Source of the DNA: Hirudinaria manillensis
Lineage: Eukaryota; Annelida; Clitellata; Hirudinida; Hirudinidae
DNA length: 64,000 nucleotides
Assembly: GCA_034509925.1 (NCBI GenBank)
Contig: CM067536.1
Coordinates: 5,958,501-6,022,500, forward strand
Direction of reading: 5' to 3'
This document shows, in pieces, positions 23,501-37,030 of the stretch (position 1 is the first letter of the stretch; each line of letters begins with the position of its first letter). The translations under genes and the position numbers were made by a program. The notes under the pieces are model-generated. The model worked only from the letters and a program-made list of their open reading frames with translations. It was not told where the DNA came from and searched no databases.

Positions 23501-26427
23501 GATATTAACAAGGCCGCAGAATGGGTGAACAGAACAGCAAGTAAAGATGTTATACCCGATTTGCCAAATCATGACTTTCTTGCTTTCTTAACAAGGTTGG
23601 TAAATAATTGAAATTAAGAATCATTTCATCTCTCATTAATCAAACGTTTTGTGTAAGTTAAAAGTCCCTACATTGTCATTAATTAGCCAGATCAGTTTGT
23701 GGAAATAGTTTGGGATCTAATCAATTTTCGTATTTAACTCATTAGTCGGTCGAGAATATAAATATAAATGTTTCAATTACCGGTGCCATCTCCTTCCAAA
23801 TAAAACCAAAATACAAATTTAAAAATTCATGTAGCTTTCAATAATGAATTGCTATTAATCGGCCGTAATAAACAACCAAAAGGATATAAATAACTTGGGA
23901 AGTAGGCCGAATTGAAATGTCGCCTTTGACCGACAATGGAGTTTACAGAGTTCAGATAGAAGATGTTTTTTCAGCGACACCATCAGACGCAGAGAAAAAG
24001 TATTGAAAGGGCATTCAGTTGGTGAAGTTTGTACCCCTGTTAAATTCGGATTTGTCCATCACAAGAGGTTCTTTGCAACAGTCGCACTCATAGCACACGA
24101 GTTGGCACATGCGTGAGTCTACAGATAATTTTGTAGCATAAAAACAAACGTCATTAGCAAATATAAATAAGGCAATACCGAAACATAATCATGAAATATA
24201 GTTTTTTTATCATTTCTAATTATTTCAATTAATTAATTATTTATTTGTTTATATTGAAAATAAAAATTGTATCTAAATAAACCATGATGAATTTTCAAAA
24301 TAACTCCATTTTCCAATCGATAGGCTAAATGTTGAACACGATGGGGTAAACCGCATTTGCACTGAGAACAATTACTACAACTTAATGGAAAATAATATCC
24401 ACCTGGAATACGACGAAGATTTCAGGAATACAATACCTTACTCCAAATGTACAATTGATTACTTGAAAAAGTTTGTAGAGAAAATAGATTCGTAAGTTCT
24501 TGAAATTTTAATTGTGTTAATTGTTCTCTCAGAAACTAATTACTCGTGTTGTACCTTATAGTTCCTTTCACTTATCAAAGCTTTATTATTAAAATAAGAA
24601 AAATGCAGCAAAATATAATCTTACGCGTCTTAATTGTGAATTTTATTTTATATCTGCTTCAATTTACTCGACATAAATCTAGGAACCGAGAGTAATTCAT
24701 TATTAATTCGAAAATAACATGTAAACCATGTTTATTCTAGACAAAATTAGCTAGTACGCGTAGGATGTGCAACACATCTATAAATAGACATTTATATATT
24801 TTGTAATGTTGCCACAACAAAAACAGCGAAGGAAATAACTGCTTATTGGAAGGAGAAGATTTCAAACGTGATAGAAAAATGGACATCTTTTTAAATTCCT
24901 ATCCAGGACAAATTTTTGATCTTAACGAGCAATGCAAAATGGCTTATGGCCCGGAATACCTCTATCATGGCGTAAGGGAAATTAATTTTTCCAGAGTTAT
25001 CTTTTAAATGTGAAAAGAAATTTAAACGAAAAATTATATTTCACATTTTTATTAATTTAACAATTACTAATTGTCTATATAATACATTCATAAACTAATT
25101 CTTAGACATGAAGATAATAACAATGCATTTAAAAAATGAAGGGTACTGAAATCGACAGAGAAATATGTCGGAAAATGACCTGCCTCATAAATAAAAAAAC
25201 TGGTACAGAGGTTCCCTTGAGACCATTGGATGGAACCACTTGTAAGAACAAGTCATGGTGTATCAAGGGATATTGTGTAAAAGATAGCAGAGCTCCAAGA
25301 CAGTCGGGTTTGTTTGATTGGACAAATTAATTAACACGAAATAAGATGTATTTGACCGGTTAGAATTTAATTTAAACGAAGCATAAAAGGTTTTGTATTT
25401 ACGTGAATTTTATGTGGCTAACCAACCAACTGCATTAAGAATTTGGACGCGTCACCCAATGATATAGAAATTTGCAATTCATATTTATTTTTCTGAAGAA
25501 ATGGAAAGCCCTTCTTATGATAAATATTTGTGCAGCATCTAATGTAAAAGCCTAATTAGATCAAAGCCCTAGCAACTGTAAGATTACAACCATACAAAAT
25601 AACGAATATAATGAAAAAGTGATTTTAAAAGCTCAATCAAATGCTGCAATTAATAACGATATAATGACTTAGAGTTGATGACATCGGTAGTAAAGTAGTT
25701 CCAAGATTTGAAGATCCAGTATCTTACATTTTCAGAACGTTGTATCAACGGGGACAATCTACGTCCTAGGCTTTATAACGGCGCTGTCCTTTGTGATATC
25801 GAGGACGGGGACTATCTTTGCAGAGATTCATATCTACAAAAACAATGCTGCGTAACCTGTGCTAAACATCAAACAATTATCGGAGGTAAAACAATTAAAT
25901 AACACAACTTTTGAGTTTATCAATTGTTTAATTTTTATTAAAATCGTATAATTCCAACAATTAATAGCTTAGTGTGGAATTTTAAATTCTAACCACAATA
26001 TATGCATCTATTCATTACATACATATATATACATTACATACATATTATATATACATATAATTATATATACATACCATGTTTATTATTAATAAAAGGTTGC
26101 CAGGATACAATAGATGAATGTTCCACGCTCGAACCAAAAGACTGTTACCACGATTACTACGCTTCTGCCTGTTGCCAAACGTGTCGTGCTTTTATTAAAA
26201 ACCCATCAGATGCCAACTGTCTCTATGGAGATCGAGATGACAGGTGCTCGGACATGGTACCTGTTATTTGTCACCTTTCCAAACGATATTGTTGTCAAAC
26301 GTGTTCAGCCTTTCCCAACGCCTCAACAAATACGACAAAAGATTATTTTAAAAGAATCGTCATCACCAAAGACATCTGCACACTTCAACAGACAAATATC
26401 TTTCCAAAATTGCAAGAGCAAATTTGA
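20524..26427 (+). CDS. C4: secreted ADAMTS-like metalloprotease
   Basis: Proposed exons: 20524-20553, 20746-20818, 21016-21209, 21659-21745, 21939-22131, 22631-22754, 22834-22927, 23201-23278, 23447-23595, 23975-24112, 24324-24491, 24827-24971, 25142-25307, 25736-25885, 26096-26427; about 706 residues, all phases consistent. The alternative unspliced start used by other copies is ACG here (20707) with an in-frame stop shortly upstream, so this copy supports the spliced first exon at 20524. A solo LTR lies in the intron after exon 5 (22208-22506). Zinc motif HELAHALNVEHDG is intact. The first six-cysteine exon is one codon longer than in C2 and C3. An unspliced end stops at 25330. Confidence 0.83.
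22208..22506 (-). mobile_element. Solo LTR (299 bp) in an intron of C4
   Basis: Begins TGTAATAACCCGGGG and ends GGATCCAACA in + orientation, matching the LTRs of the element at 49647-51771. It is flanked on both sides by TTAT, and the empty site is visible in C8 near 49057. It probably arose by LTR-LTR recombination. Confidence 0.9.
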
Positions 26428-27937
26428 TTCCATATTGTCAATATTTTGAAATATAATTTTGAAACATTGATATTCGCCAATTGGAATATTTGAATATCTT
26501 TTGGATTGGCTTCTACGAATATTTAATCACAAAAACCAGATTTAAAAACATTAAGTTTCGAAAACAAACTATTATTATTGATACTTATTATATTCGAAAC
26601 CATAATTTTCTGATATTCTTGAAGATAATTCATGCGAATCTATCCAACTAGTCGTTTAATTTTTTGTTCATGAAGGGTTTCTAATATCGTAATTTCATTT
26701 AAAAGTAACCAATTGTATCGTCGAAGGAGATTAAAATGTTTGTTCCATTTGATTTATAATGTTTCTATCAGAAAGAAATATTTTGTTTCTTTGACATTCT
26801 ATTAGTTTGTAGGGAAACAGGAAGATTAATCTTATGTAGTGGAGTTTTTCGCGTATCGGGTCTGTTTGCTTGGCGTTGTGGTTAAGGTATATGAATATGC
26901 GAATTCGGTTCCTTCTTTGGTTTAGTTGGATGGTTCGGTTAAAAGAAACAGATATTAATATACTTTATTGATTTTTTTTTAAATATAAAGTTTATTCTAA
27001 ATAACTTCTGCTTGACAACATTAAATACAATGTAATAACAATAAGTAATCTTAGAAAAATAATCTTTTATTTGAATCAAATGAACTAAAACGAAAAATAA
27101 ATACATTACCTTCTAATGAATTTTTTATATTAAAATTTATATCAAAATATATACTACAATATTATTATATTATAATTTTTTTGTATTCTCCACTCAAAAA
27201 CAAGAGAGTACTTCCAATGCATTTTTTCCATAGTAATGTCATTATGTAACATTACTGTTATATTTTTTCATTTGTTATTTCTCACAGTGTAGAAAGAAGA
27301 ATTATCAACAAGAGCAATCAATTATAAGATTTAATAATGACTGAGAGTAGCGACAATATAAAAGGTTTTCAAACAGTTGATGTGTATGTTTCTGAAATAG
27401 TTAAGTACGTAGATTATTAAGAGGAGCTGGCTATGGAGTCAGTGGTGGAAAGGGGTCCAGCGTCCATGTGACCAAGATGTCTGACAGGCGAGCCTATCTA
27501 CGTCATTCTCAAGGGAATAGACCTCACAACAGGCAAAAAAGCCAGAAGATAGCGGATAGACCCAAATCTGATATGGACCAAATCAGGTATGCAAGTGTTA
27601 CTGTTTTAAAAGACATATTAAACAACCACAATTTGAACATAATAAAGTAGACGGACTAATCTGTGATTGGTTTTATAGTTCCTATTTTATCTAATAAATA
27701 TTAGACATCACCAAATGATCTGAATAGAAATTTCGTTTAATTCTGGTCTAAATGTGATTCTTATTCAAATCGGCGACTTTGGTTGCATCACTTTCAAATT
27801 GAATAGATAATGTCGGTTATGAAACTATGATAAGACATGAAGCTAAACAAAGAGTCTGCTTAATCACATTATTAAACAAACTAATCTTGGCATTGTTGTA
27901 ATTATTAAAGAGAACAATGGTCTATTTCTGTACTTCT
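26428..27937. other. Type-B intergenic spacer (C4/C5) with extra insertion
   Basis: No exon is seen. It shares both type-B blocks (tRNA-like at about 26820-26975; second block at about 27340-27560). Between them lies about 305 bp (about 26990-27298) absent from the C2/C3 and C7/C8 spacers; it is very AT-rich with no clear inverted ends. The 60-codon frame near 27468 is part of the repeat. Confidence 0.55.
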
Positions 27938-27944
27938 TATAAAA
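27938..27944 (+). promoter_or_regulatory. TATA box of C5
   Basis: TATAAAA, 34 bases before the ATG at 27972. Confidence 0.6.
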
Positions 27945-27971
27945 TCGTTTATCGAACACTATCACTTTTCG

Positions 27972-30900
27972 ATGACTGGATTCGCTTTTTCGAAGATAAT
28001 GGTGAATATGTTATAAATTATGATTAATATATCGATTAACGTTGGAAACTTTGAAATTAGGGCAACAAGTGTTTGCATGAACGTTGCTTTCTACCTAATG
28101 TGTATCAGTGTTAAATTCGTATATACGTTAATGCCTTAAGAGCTGTCAGATAGTATGATAATTTCATGCAACTTTACAAATTTTATTCTTCAGTGTTTGG
28201 GACCTAGTCCAGTTAGAGTTTTGTTGTTGATTGTTTTTTGCCATCATTCGTTATCAACGGAAATAAGAGAAGGTATGTCTTAATTAACACTAAAGTATTG
28301 ACAATTAATATTACACCTTAACCATTTACAATTAGTTGTTACTTTTGTCACTAAATTAGTTACAGATCACATTATTAATGTGACACATAGCTTTAACACT
28401 TGGGAGAAGCAATGATCATGAAACTCTAGTTAATTACAAGTTTGAAATTTCAGTTAAACCGCGATGGATCTACAACAACAAGAAAAACACAGAAACGTTG
28501 CCAGATTTAATTCAAATCGATCTTGAATTTAAAAGCAACAAAGTAACCATCAATCTAAAGAAGCAATCGATGGCACCAATCAAGCCTCCCTTAATAATAT
28601 CGGACTTAAATGGTCTTAGGACAGACTGGAAACGTCCAAAAAAGGAGGTTGGTCAAGAATGTAGTTTTAACTATTAAGATCTTTATTTAATCTTATCGAA
28701 ATTGAAAGAAGGATTTATATCTAAATTAAAAAATATTGCCAAATCGATTATGATGGTTTATTGTTTAAAGCATCTGGGTATCTATAAAGATCTTTCAGTT
28801 GATGCTTCTGCCACTGTGTCTACCAAGACAATTAAACAGGTGCAAGAAACTTTATATGTGAGTCATCTTTTGTTGTATTTAAAGTAACGATAAAGAATTA
28901 CAATAGGGTTTAACAATAAAATTTCAATGTATTTTGGAACCCAATTGAAAAGAGTAATTCAAATGCATTAAGTTATTTTATATAAATATATTTATTTAAA
29001 TTATTCAAAATCTATAAAATAAATTATTCAACTCCACATCAGATGTTATCCTTTATCTACGACCACAAAAGAATACATATAGAACCAATATCCACATTCA
29101 TCGAGACAAACAACCTTTACCTGGACAGCAATAGCAACAGGACCAACAACGAAGACAAAGGCACATTATTAAGCATCGATGGCGTTCCTCATTTGCTCTT
29201 CGAAACCACATCAACAAAATTACAGCATAATAAAGGTTTTTCAAATATTGGTGCCCTTGAATTGATTAGCTATTCATTAATAATAAAACTGATTTATTTT
29301 ATGTTTATTATTATAAGTAATAGACTCTTTACGAATTCTGCTTTTAACGTCGAACTATCATTTGTAATAAAAATTATAAAAATAATTGAGCACAACCTGT
29401 TAACTCTAGAAAGACCCCGAATTATGAGAAGATCAGATGATAAACTTAGAGACAAGAAACTGATGACAGTTGAAATATTCACTATCATAGACTACTCAAT
29501 TTTTAAAAAGTGAGTCCAACTTATATTTTACAACGTCAATATGGATAACCTTTCATGGAACACAAATAAAACAAAAATATTTTAAGATTCTATACAGAAA
29601 GTAAGGCTACGGAAGAGAGTGATAAAAAAGATGAAGCGAGGACAATCATCCGATTCTTCCTTACGCACATCATGGAAGGAGTGAGTCTCTGAATACAAGT
29701 TTGAGATTTTTAGTTTACTTCAGTATGTCGGAGAGACGGACTCTACCGATGTTAAGATATATACATTTAAGCTTTTCTTCATTAACAGATATATTTGATA
29801 CTATAATTGCAGAATAATCATAATCTTCATAATTTATCCCATACATGTAACTGTTAGCGTAGATATCAGGACATTCTTAAATCGATGCAATAGTTCTTCT
29901 TGGAATTAAAATTTGGAGAATCTGATATAATAAATGTCATTAACGTTAAAAATATTCAGGTTAAAAATGTGTTCGAGAGCTTGGAGATTGAAGGATTGAA
30001 GTTTACCACCAAATGGGTTGGAGCATTTATTGCAGAAGTGGGTTGCTGAAACCTAAGAGATGTTGTTATTAGCGTTATTTAATGATATTATCTGTTAAAG
30101 GAGAAATTAATTCAAAATTTCATTCGGTATGTTGATAAAACTTGATTATTTCACAATTTCCAGCGTTCTGACGATTTACCCTTTGTTCAATTTTCAATTG
30201 AAGAAGATGGTAGTATTAATCTTATCAATGCTGCAGAATGGATTAACAGAACATCAAATAAAGATGTTTTACCCGATTTACCCAATCATGACTTTGTTGC
30301 CTTCTTGACAAGGTTGGTAAATAATTGAAAATGAGAAATATTTAGAAAATAGCCAAAAGGATGTATTAACTAGGTTAACAAAACACTGGAATGACTTCCT
30401 TGGCCATAAGTTGTATTTGAAAAATTCTGATGTATGTTGTATTTTTAGTGACTCCATAATGTATAAGGAATATAAAGTGAAAGGTTTCTCTGTTGGTGAA
30501 GTTTGTACCCCTGTTAAATTCGGATTTGTCCATCACAAGAGGTTCTTTGCCACGGTCGCACTCATAGCACACGAGTTGGCACATGCGTGAGTCTAAAGAT
30601 AATTTTCTAATATAATTTCAAAAGTCTGTAACAAATATAAACAAACCAATACCGAAACATAATCAGAAAAAATATTTGTTATCATTTCTAACAAACAAAA
30701 ATTGTATCTAATTAAACCATGATGAATTTTCAAAAGTACGCCAATTTCCAATCGATAGGCTAAATGTTGAACACGATGGGGTAAACCGCATTTGCACTGA
30801 GAACAATTACTACAACTTAATGGAAAATAATATCCACCTGGAATACGACGAAGATTTCAGGATTCAAATACCTTACTCCAAATGTACAGTTGATTACTTG

Positions 30901-32821
30901 AAAAAGTTTGTAGAGAAAATAGAATCGTAAGTTCTTGATGAAATTTCAATTGTTTTAATAGTTCTCTCAGAAGCTAATTACTCGTGTTGCACCTTATAGT
31001 TCCTTTCATTCATCAAAGCTTTGTTAGTCAAATAGAAACGTGTAGCAAAATTTAATAAATCACTCTCAGCTTAGTTGTGAACTTTCTCGACACAAACGGT
31101 AACGAGTGTAATTCGTTATTAATTCAGATTAATTTAAAATTAAGGTGTAAAACGTGGCTTTTAAATAAAATTTTCTTTTACGCATATGATGTGATCATCT
31201 TGAAATAACCATTTATAATTTTTAATGTTTCCACAACAAAAACAGCGAAGGGAATAATTGCTTATTGGATGGAGAAGATTTCAAACCTGATAGAAAGACG
31301 GACATCTTTTTAAGTTCATATCCAGGACAAATTTTTGATCTTAACGAGCAATGCAAAATGGCTTATGGCTCCGAATTCTTGTATCACAGCGTAAGGGGAC
31401 TCTTTTTTATGTTTTCTTTTAAATATTTAGTATTTAGTAAGTGAAAAATTATAATTTCCATTTTTGGTAATAGACTATTTGACACATTCATATGTCACAA
31501 ACGTTAAAATATAATAATTCTTTTTATCAATGAAGGGCTCTGATAAATACCGAGAAAAATGTTGGAAAGTTAGTTGCATCATAGATAAAAAAAATGATAC
31601 AGAGGTTTTGTTGAAACCATTGGATGGAACCACTTGTAAGAACAAGTCGTGGTGTATAAAAGGAAGATGTGTAGAAGATAGTAGAGCTCCAATGGTGTCA
31701 GGTTTGTTTGATTGGACAAATTAATTATAGCGACATAAGAGGTAGCTGGCGAAACATTTAATTTGAATGATAAAGAGATATAAAAGTATTTTGTGCATAT
31801 AACGATCTTATTAATAATTGGGATGTGTCACTCGATCCTATTTTTTGGTCCCCTACTCTTTGCCCAGTTGTGCATTATAGAAAGTTGCTATTCTTATTTA
31901 TATACTAATCCGAACTTTATGGAATGCCTATCTAATGATTCATATTTGTGGAGTAACTAAAGTGTCAGCCTAAATTGGTAGCAACCCTAGCTACTGGTAA
32001 GGTGCAAATATTCTAAGTAGCAAAATTAATCATAAGGTGATTTTGAGGTCAATGAATAGAATGCTGGAATTAAGGAGAGATATTGATTGTGTTCATGACA
32101 TCGGGACTAAAGTAGTTCATTAGAATTTCCAGTTTCTAAATCAAAATTTTCAGAAGACTGCATCAATGGCGATAATCCAAAGATTTCTGAGAGCGTAATT
32201 CCTTGTGACACCGAAAACAAGGAATTCCTTTGCAAAACAAAATTTCGAAGAAATCAATGCTGCGCAACCTGTGCTAGATATCAAACATTTGTCCGAGGTA
32301 AAACGATTACATAAAACAACTTTTGAGTCTGAACAGCTGTTTAAGTTTTAATAAAATCATTATTAATTATATAAATTATGACAATTAATAATAGTTTGGT
32401 CTAGAATTTCAGATTCTAACCACAATATATACTGCACCTAAAACATTACTTAAATATAAATATTAAACAATGCTTATTATAAATAACAGGTTGCCAGGAT
32501 ACAACAGATGAATGTTCCATCCTCGAACCAAGAGACTGTTACCACGATTACTACGCTTCTGCCTGCTGCAAAACGTGTCGTGCTTTTATTAAAAACCCAT
32601 CAGATGCCAACTGTCTCTATGGAGATCGAGATGATAGGTGCTCGGACATGGTACCTGTTATTTGTCACCTTTCCAAACGATATTGTTGTCAAACGTGTTC
32701 AGCCTTTCCCAACGTCTCAAAAAATGCGACAAAAGATTACTTTAAAAGGATCGCCATTACCAAAGACATCTGTTCACTTCAACAGACAAATATCTTTCCA
32801 GAATTGCAACAACAAAATTAA
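27972..32821 (+). CDS. C5: secreted ADAMTS-like metalloprotease with shortened exon 6
   Basis: Proposed exons: 27972-28001, 28194-28272, 28454-28647, 28771-28857, 29043-29235, 29410-29509, 29587-29680, 29960-30037, 30164-30312, 30449-30586, 30759-30926, 31246-31390, 31536-31701, 32154-32297, 32490-32821; about 698 residues. A deletion removed the usual acceptor and first 24 coding bases of exon 6, but a new TCTAG at 29405-29409 keeps the phase and drops exactly eight codons just before the catalytic domain. Zinc motif HELAHALNVEHDG is intact. The first six-cysteine module is one codon shorter than in C2 and C3. An unspliced end stops at 31724. Alternative unspliced start: 28155. Confidence 0.82.
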
Positions 32822-34166
32822 TTCAATACTGCCAACATTTTAAAATATAATTTTAGAAGATTGATGATTGCCAATTGTAATATTTGAATGTCTTTTGCAT
32901 TGACTTCTATGAATATTTAATCACAAAAAAAAAGATTTAAAAACATTAAATTTTGAAAACAATCTATTATTACTGCTTAATATATTCGAAACCATAATTT
33001 TCTGATATTCTCGAAGATAATTCATGCGAATCTATCCAACTAGTCGTTTAATTTTTGGTTCATGAAGGGTTTCTAATATCGTAATTTCATTTAAAAGTAA
33101 CCAATTGTATCGTCGAAGGGGATTAAAATATTTGTTCCATTTGATTTGCAAGGTTTCTATCAGAAAAAAATATTGTAATAACCCGGGGTCCTCAAACTAA
33201 TTATGGAAGGTCAGGTTTATTGAAAGTGTTCAGATGGCTTGGAAGATGTACAATGCTCAATTGTCCAAGTCTTGGAATATGCTGTTTCTCTTACTCTCGC
33301 TCTGCTTTTCGAAATAACTCTATTTGTCGAGGTTCATAACCAAAAGCTCTGAACATTAATTAATTAGCAATATAATTTTATATATTCTTTAATTATCTGG
33401 ATCCAGGGATCCAACAATATTTTGCGAGTTTTCAAAACAGATTCTTTATGAATAATTCAAAAAATAATCAAGGGTTATATCACACGGCAGAGCACGTAAA
33501 TTTTGTTCCTCCGTCGACTTCAATATTTGTGACAAGCCTCTGTTAGCGAAGGGATTGAGAGTCATAATTAGAAAAGAATCAATCTCCATCCAATGGGCGT
33601 GGCCGAGCTATCCATTTATTCCGTAAGAGACGAAGAATATTATGCCTTAACAATTTATTATTATTTATAATAGTTCATAACAATTTATTTACAAATCATG
33701 GATCATCGAAATAATTGAATTAATTAGAAACACCACTAACTAAAAATGGTTCAAAAGACATTATAAACATAATAAAGTAAATGGACAAATTTTTAATTTA
33801 ATGACTGATATTATAGTTCTATTGATCTAGTCAAGGTTCTTCTTATGTGATCAATATTAAAAACATTAACGGGAACTAACAAAAAGGGAGTGAAATTATA
33901 CAAATGGAAATAATATGTATTTCTAATAAACGTTATATCACCAAATGAACTGACTAGAAATATTAGTTAATTCTGATCTAAATGTGATTCTTATTAAAAT
34001 CGGAGACTTTGCCTGCATCATTTTCAAATTGAATAGATAATATAGGTTATGAAACTATGGTAAGACATGAAGCTACACAAAGAGTCTGTTTAATCACGTT
34101 ATTAAACAAGCTAATCTTGGCATTGTTGTAATTATTAAAGAGAACAATGGTCTTTTTTGTACTTCC
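32822..34166. other. Type-A intergenic spacer (C5/C6) with solo LTR
   Basis: No exon is seen. It carries the type-A block at about 33470-33632 and a solo LTR at 33174-33416; the rest is the shared downstream and upstream sequence of the array genes. Confidence 0.6.
33174..33416 (-). mobile_element. Solo LTR (243 bp, internally deleted) between C5 and C6
   Basis: Same family as the LTRs at 49647-51771 (TGTAATAACCCGGGG...CCAACA), lacking about 56 internal AT-rich bases. It is flanked by ATAT on both sides; the uninterrupted site is seen in the C1/C2 spacer near 6650. Confidence 0.88.
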
Positions 34167-34173
34167 TATAAAA
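34167..34173 (+). promoter_or_regulatory. TATA box of C6
   Basis: TATAAAA, 34 bases before the ATG at 34201. Confidence 0.6.
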
Positions 34174-34200
34174 ACGTTTATCGAACACAATCACTTTTCG

Positions 34201-36916
34201 ATGGCTGGATTCGCTTTTTCGAAGATAATGGTGAATATGTTATGAATAATTTATGATTAATATATCGATTAACGTGGAAACTTTGAAATTAGGGCAACAA
34301 GAGTTTGCACGAACGTTGCATTCTACTTAATATGTATCAGTGTTCAATTCGTGTGTACTTTAATGCATTGAGAGCTGTCAGATGGTATGATAATTTCATG
34401 CAACTTTACAAATTTTATTTTTCAGTGTTTCGGACCTGTTAGAGTTTTGTTGTTGATTGTTTTTTGCCATCATTCGTTATCAACGGAATTAAGAGAAGGT
34501 ATGTCTTAATTAAGACTAAAGCAACGACATTTAATATTACACCTTATAATTAGTTGTTTCATTTCTTACTAAATCAGTTACAAGTCCTAGATGCATAATG
34601 TCACATTATTAATGTGACACATAGCTTTAACTCTTGGGAGAAGCAATGGTCATGAAACTCTAGTTAATTCTAAGTTTGAAATTTCAGTTAAACCGCGATG
34701 GATCTACAACAATAAGAAAAACACAGAAACGCTGCCAGATTTAATTCAAATCGATCTTGAATTTAAAAGCAACAAAGTAACCATCAATCTAAAGAAGCAA
34801 TCGATGGCACCAATCAAGCCTCCCTTAATAATATCGGACTTAAATGGTCTTAGGACAGATTGGAAACGTTCCAAAAAGGAGGTTGGTTTAATGTTCAGTA
34901 TACATTAAACGGTATTTAAACAAATTAAAAATTAAATAATTTGGATATTATACATAGCTTCGTTATTACATTATGTGATTGATAAATTTAATAATAAAAT
35001 TTGAGACGTTTTATTTAAGCTAATTATTTGATCAAAATTGAATGATGGAATATTTTTTTGTAAATTTAATTTTTATTTAAAATTAGTTTATTGATATTTT
35101 TTGTTTGAAGCAACTGGGCATCTATAAAGATCGTTCACTCGATGCGTCTGCCACTGTGTTTATTAAGAATACAAAAGAGTTTCAAGAAGCTTTATATGTA
35201 TGTCATCCTTTATTTCACTATCAATGCTGTAGCATTAATTAATGTAAATATCCACATTTAAATACACTTCCAGGATTCCGTTCTGGTATGTTCCGGAAAC
35301 TGAATTCATATTTTTTAAGATATTTCAATTTCTACCATGTTTTAAGTAATTGATAACATTATGTTGCAAGAATTGTATACTACAATCTTCTGCACAAGAC
35401 CACATTGCATTTGTATCTATATAAATAAAAATGCAATGTTTGTATCATGTAAATGTCCTCTGAAAGTACTTAACCAATTGCTTTGAAATTTTGACACAAC
35501 ATAGTGCTCGATTAGAGGATTGTTTTTATATAGGTATATATCATGTAAAAATACGCTTTTTCCGAAAATCCTGCCATCTTGCCATGGACATGAAAAATTC
35601 AATTCTTTACAAATAAAAATTTAATTTTAAAACGCATTTTAATCATATTAGAAAATTTCTTTCTTATAAAATTAGTCATATTGAGCCACAGCAACGCGTG
35701 GCTTGGCAACACTAGTCTATACAAATAATCTCCATCTGTAAATAAATTATGCAACAACACATTGGATGATCTCCTTCATTCACGAGGACAAAAGAATACA
35801 TATAGAACCAAGATCCACGTTCATTGAGACAAACAATCTTTACCTGGACATCAAAAACAACACGACCACCGACAAATACAAAGGCAAAATCATCAGCATC
35901 GATGGCATTCCTCATTTTCTCTTCGAAACACTATCGACAGAAGTACAGCATTATCATGGTGGGTTTCGAGACTTTTCAAATATTAGTAATTTCGAATTAA
36001 TCAATTAAATAAATAATAAATTTTATACTAATTATTAATAATTAATTATTAAATTATTAATAAAGTCATTACGAATTCGCTTTGATCTTCAAGGAATTTA
36101 ATCATCTGATTAAATTGTATCACGTAATAAATATTGTTGTTTGCAAAATTCCATTTAAAGTATGGATTTTGTCTTACTGTATTTGTTATTTTTAAGATTA
36201 TATGAAGGGTGAAAAGGCGAAAAGACCACGAATTATGAGAAGATCCAGTGATAAACCAGAAAGCAAGAGACTGATGACTGTTGAGATATTCACTCTCATA
36301 GATTACCCAATTTTTAAAAAGTGAATCCAACTTATATTTTACTATGTCTATGGCTAACATCACATAGAAGTCAAGCAAAACATAAAAATACTTTTAGATT
36401 CTACACAGAAAGTAATGCCACGGAAGACATTGATAAGAGAGAAGAAGCGATTACAACCATTCAATTCTTCATTATGCACATCATGGAAGGAGTGAGTTTT
36501 TAGAGAGCTCTGAGATTAAATTTGTATTTCAATTTAACTAGTAGTTGTCAATCAATTTAAAAGAATTCCGTCATCTCCACCTCCGGGTGGAAGGCTAATT
36601 CTCGTCGATCCCCAATCTTCCCATGCCAAAGAAATGTGCATCGCTGTAATTCTTCTTAAATGATAATTTAATATGAGTTACAAGCTATAGTTATAATTTA
36701 ATGACAGAAGTAAAGATATAAATGTTATACAGTAATTATTAACATATACTAACATAACATAACATTAACATTAACAGGTAAAAGATCTTTACGAGAGCGC
36801 TGAGATCGAAGATTTAAAGTTTACTACCAAATGGGTTGGAGCATTTATTGCAGAAGTAGGTGATTGATAACTTTGTGATGGTGACAAACTTAAGAGATAA
36901 TAATAATAATAATAAT

Positions 36917-36952
<36 letters not shown>

Positions 36953-36975
36953 ATATTAATAATATTAATAATAAT

Positions 36976-37030
<55 letters not shown>

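Noticed and set aside
27468-27650. 60-codon frame in the type-B spacers as a gene
   Set aside because: The frame is not kept in the C2/C3 spacer, has no domain, and lies in a repeated spacer block.
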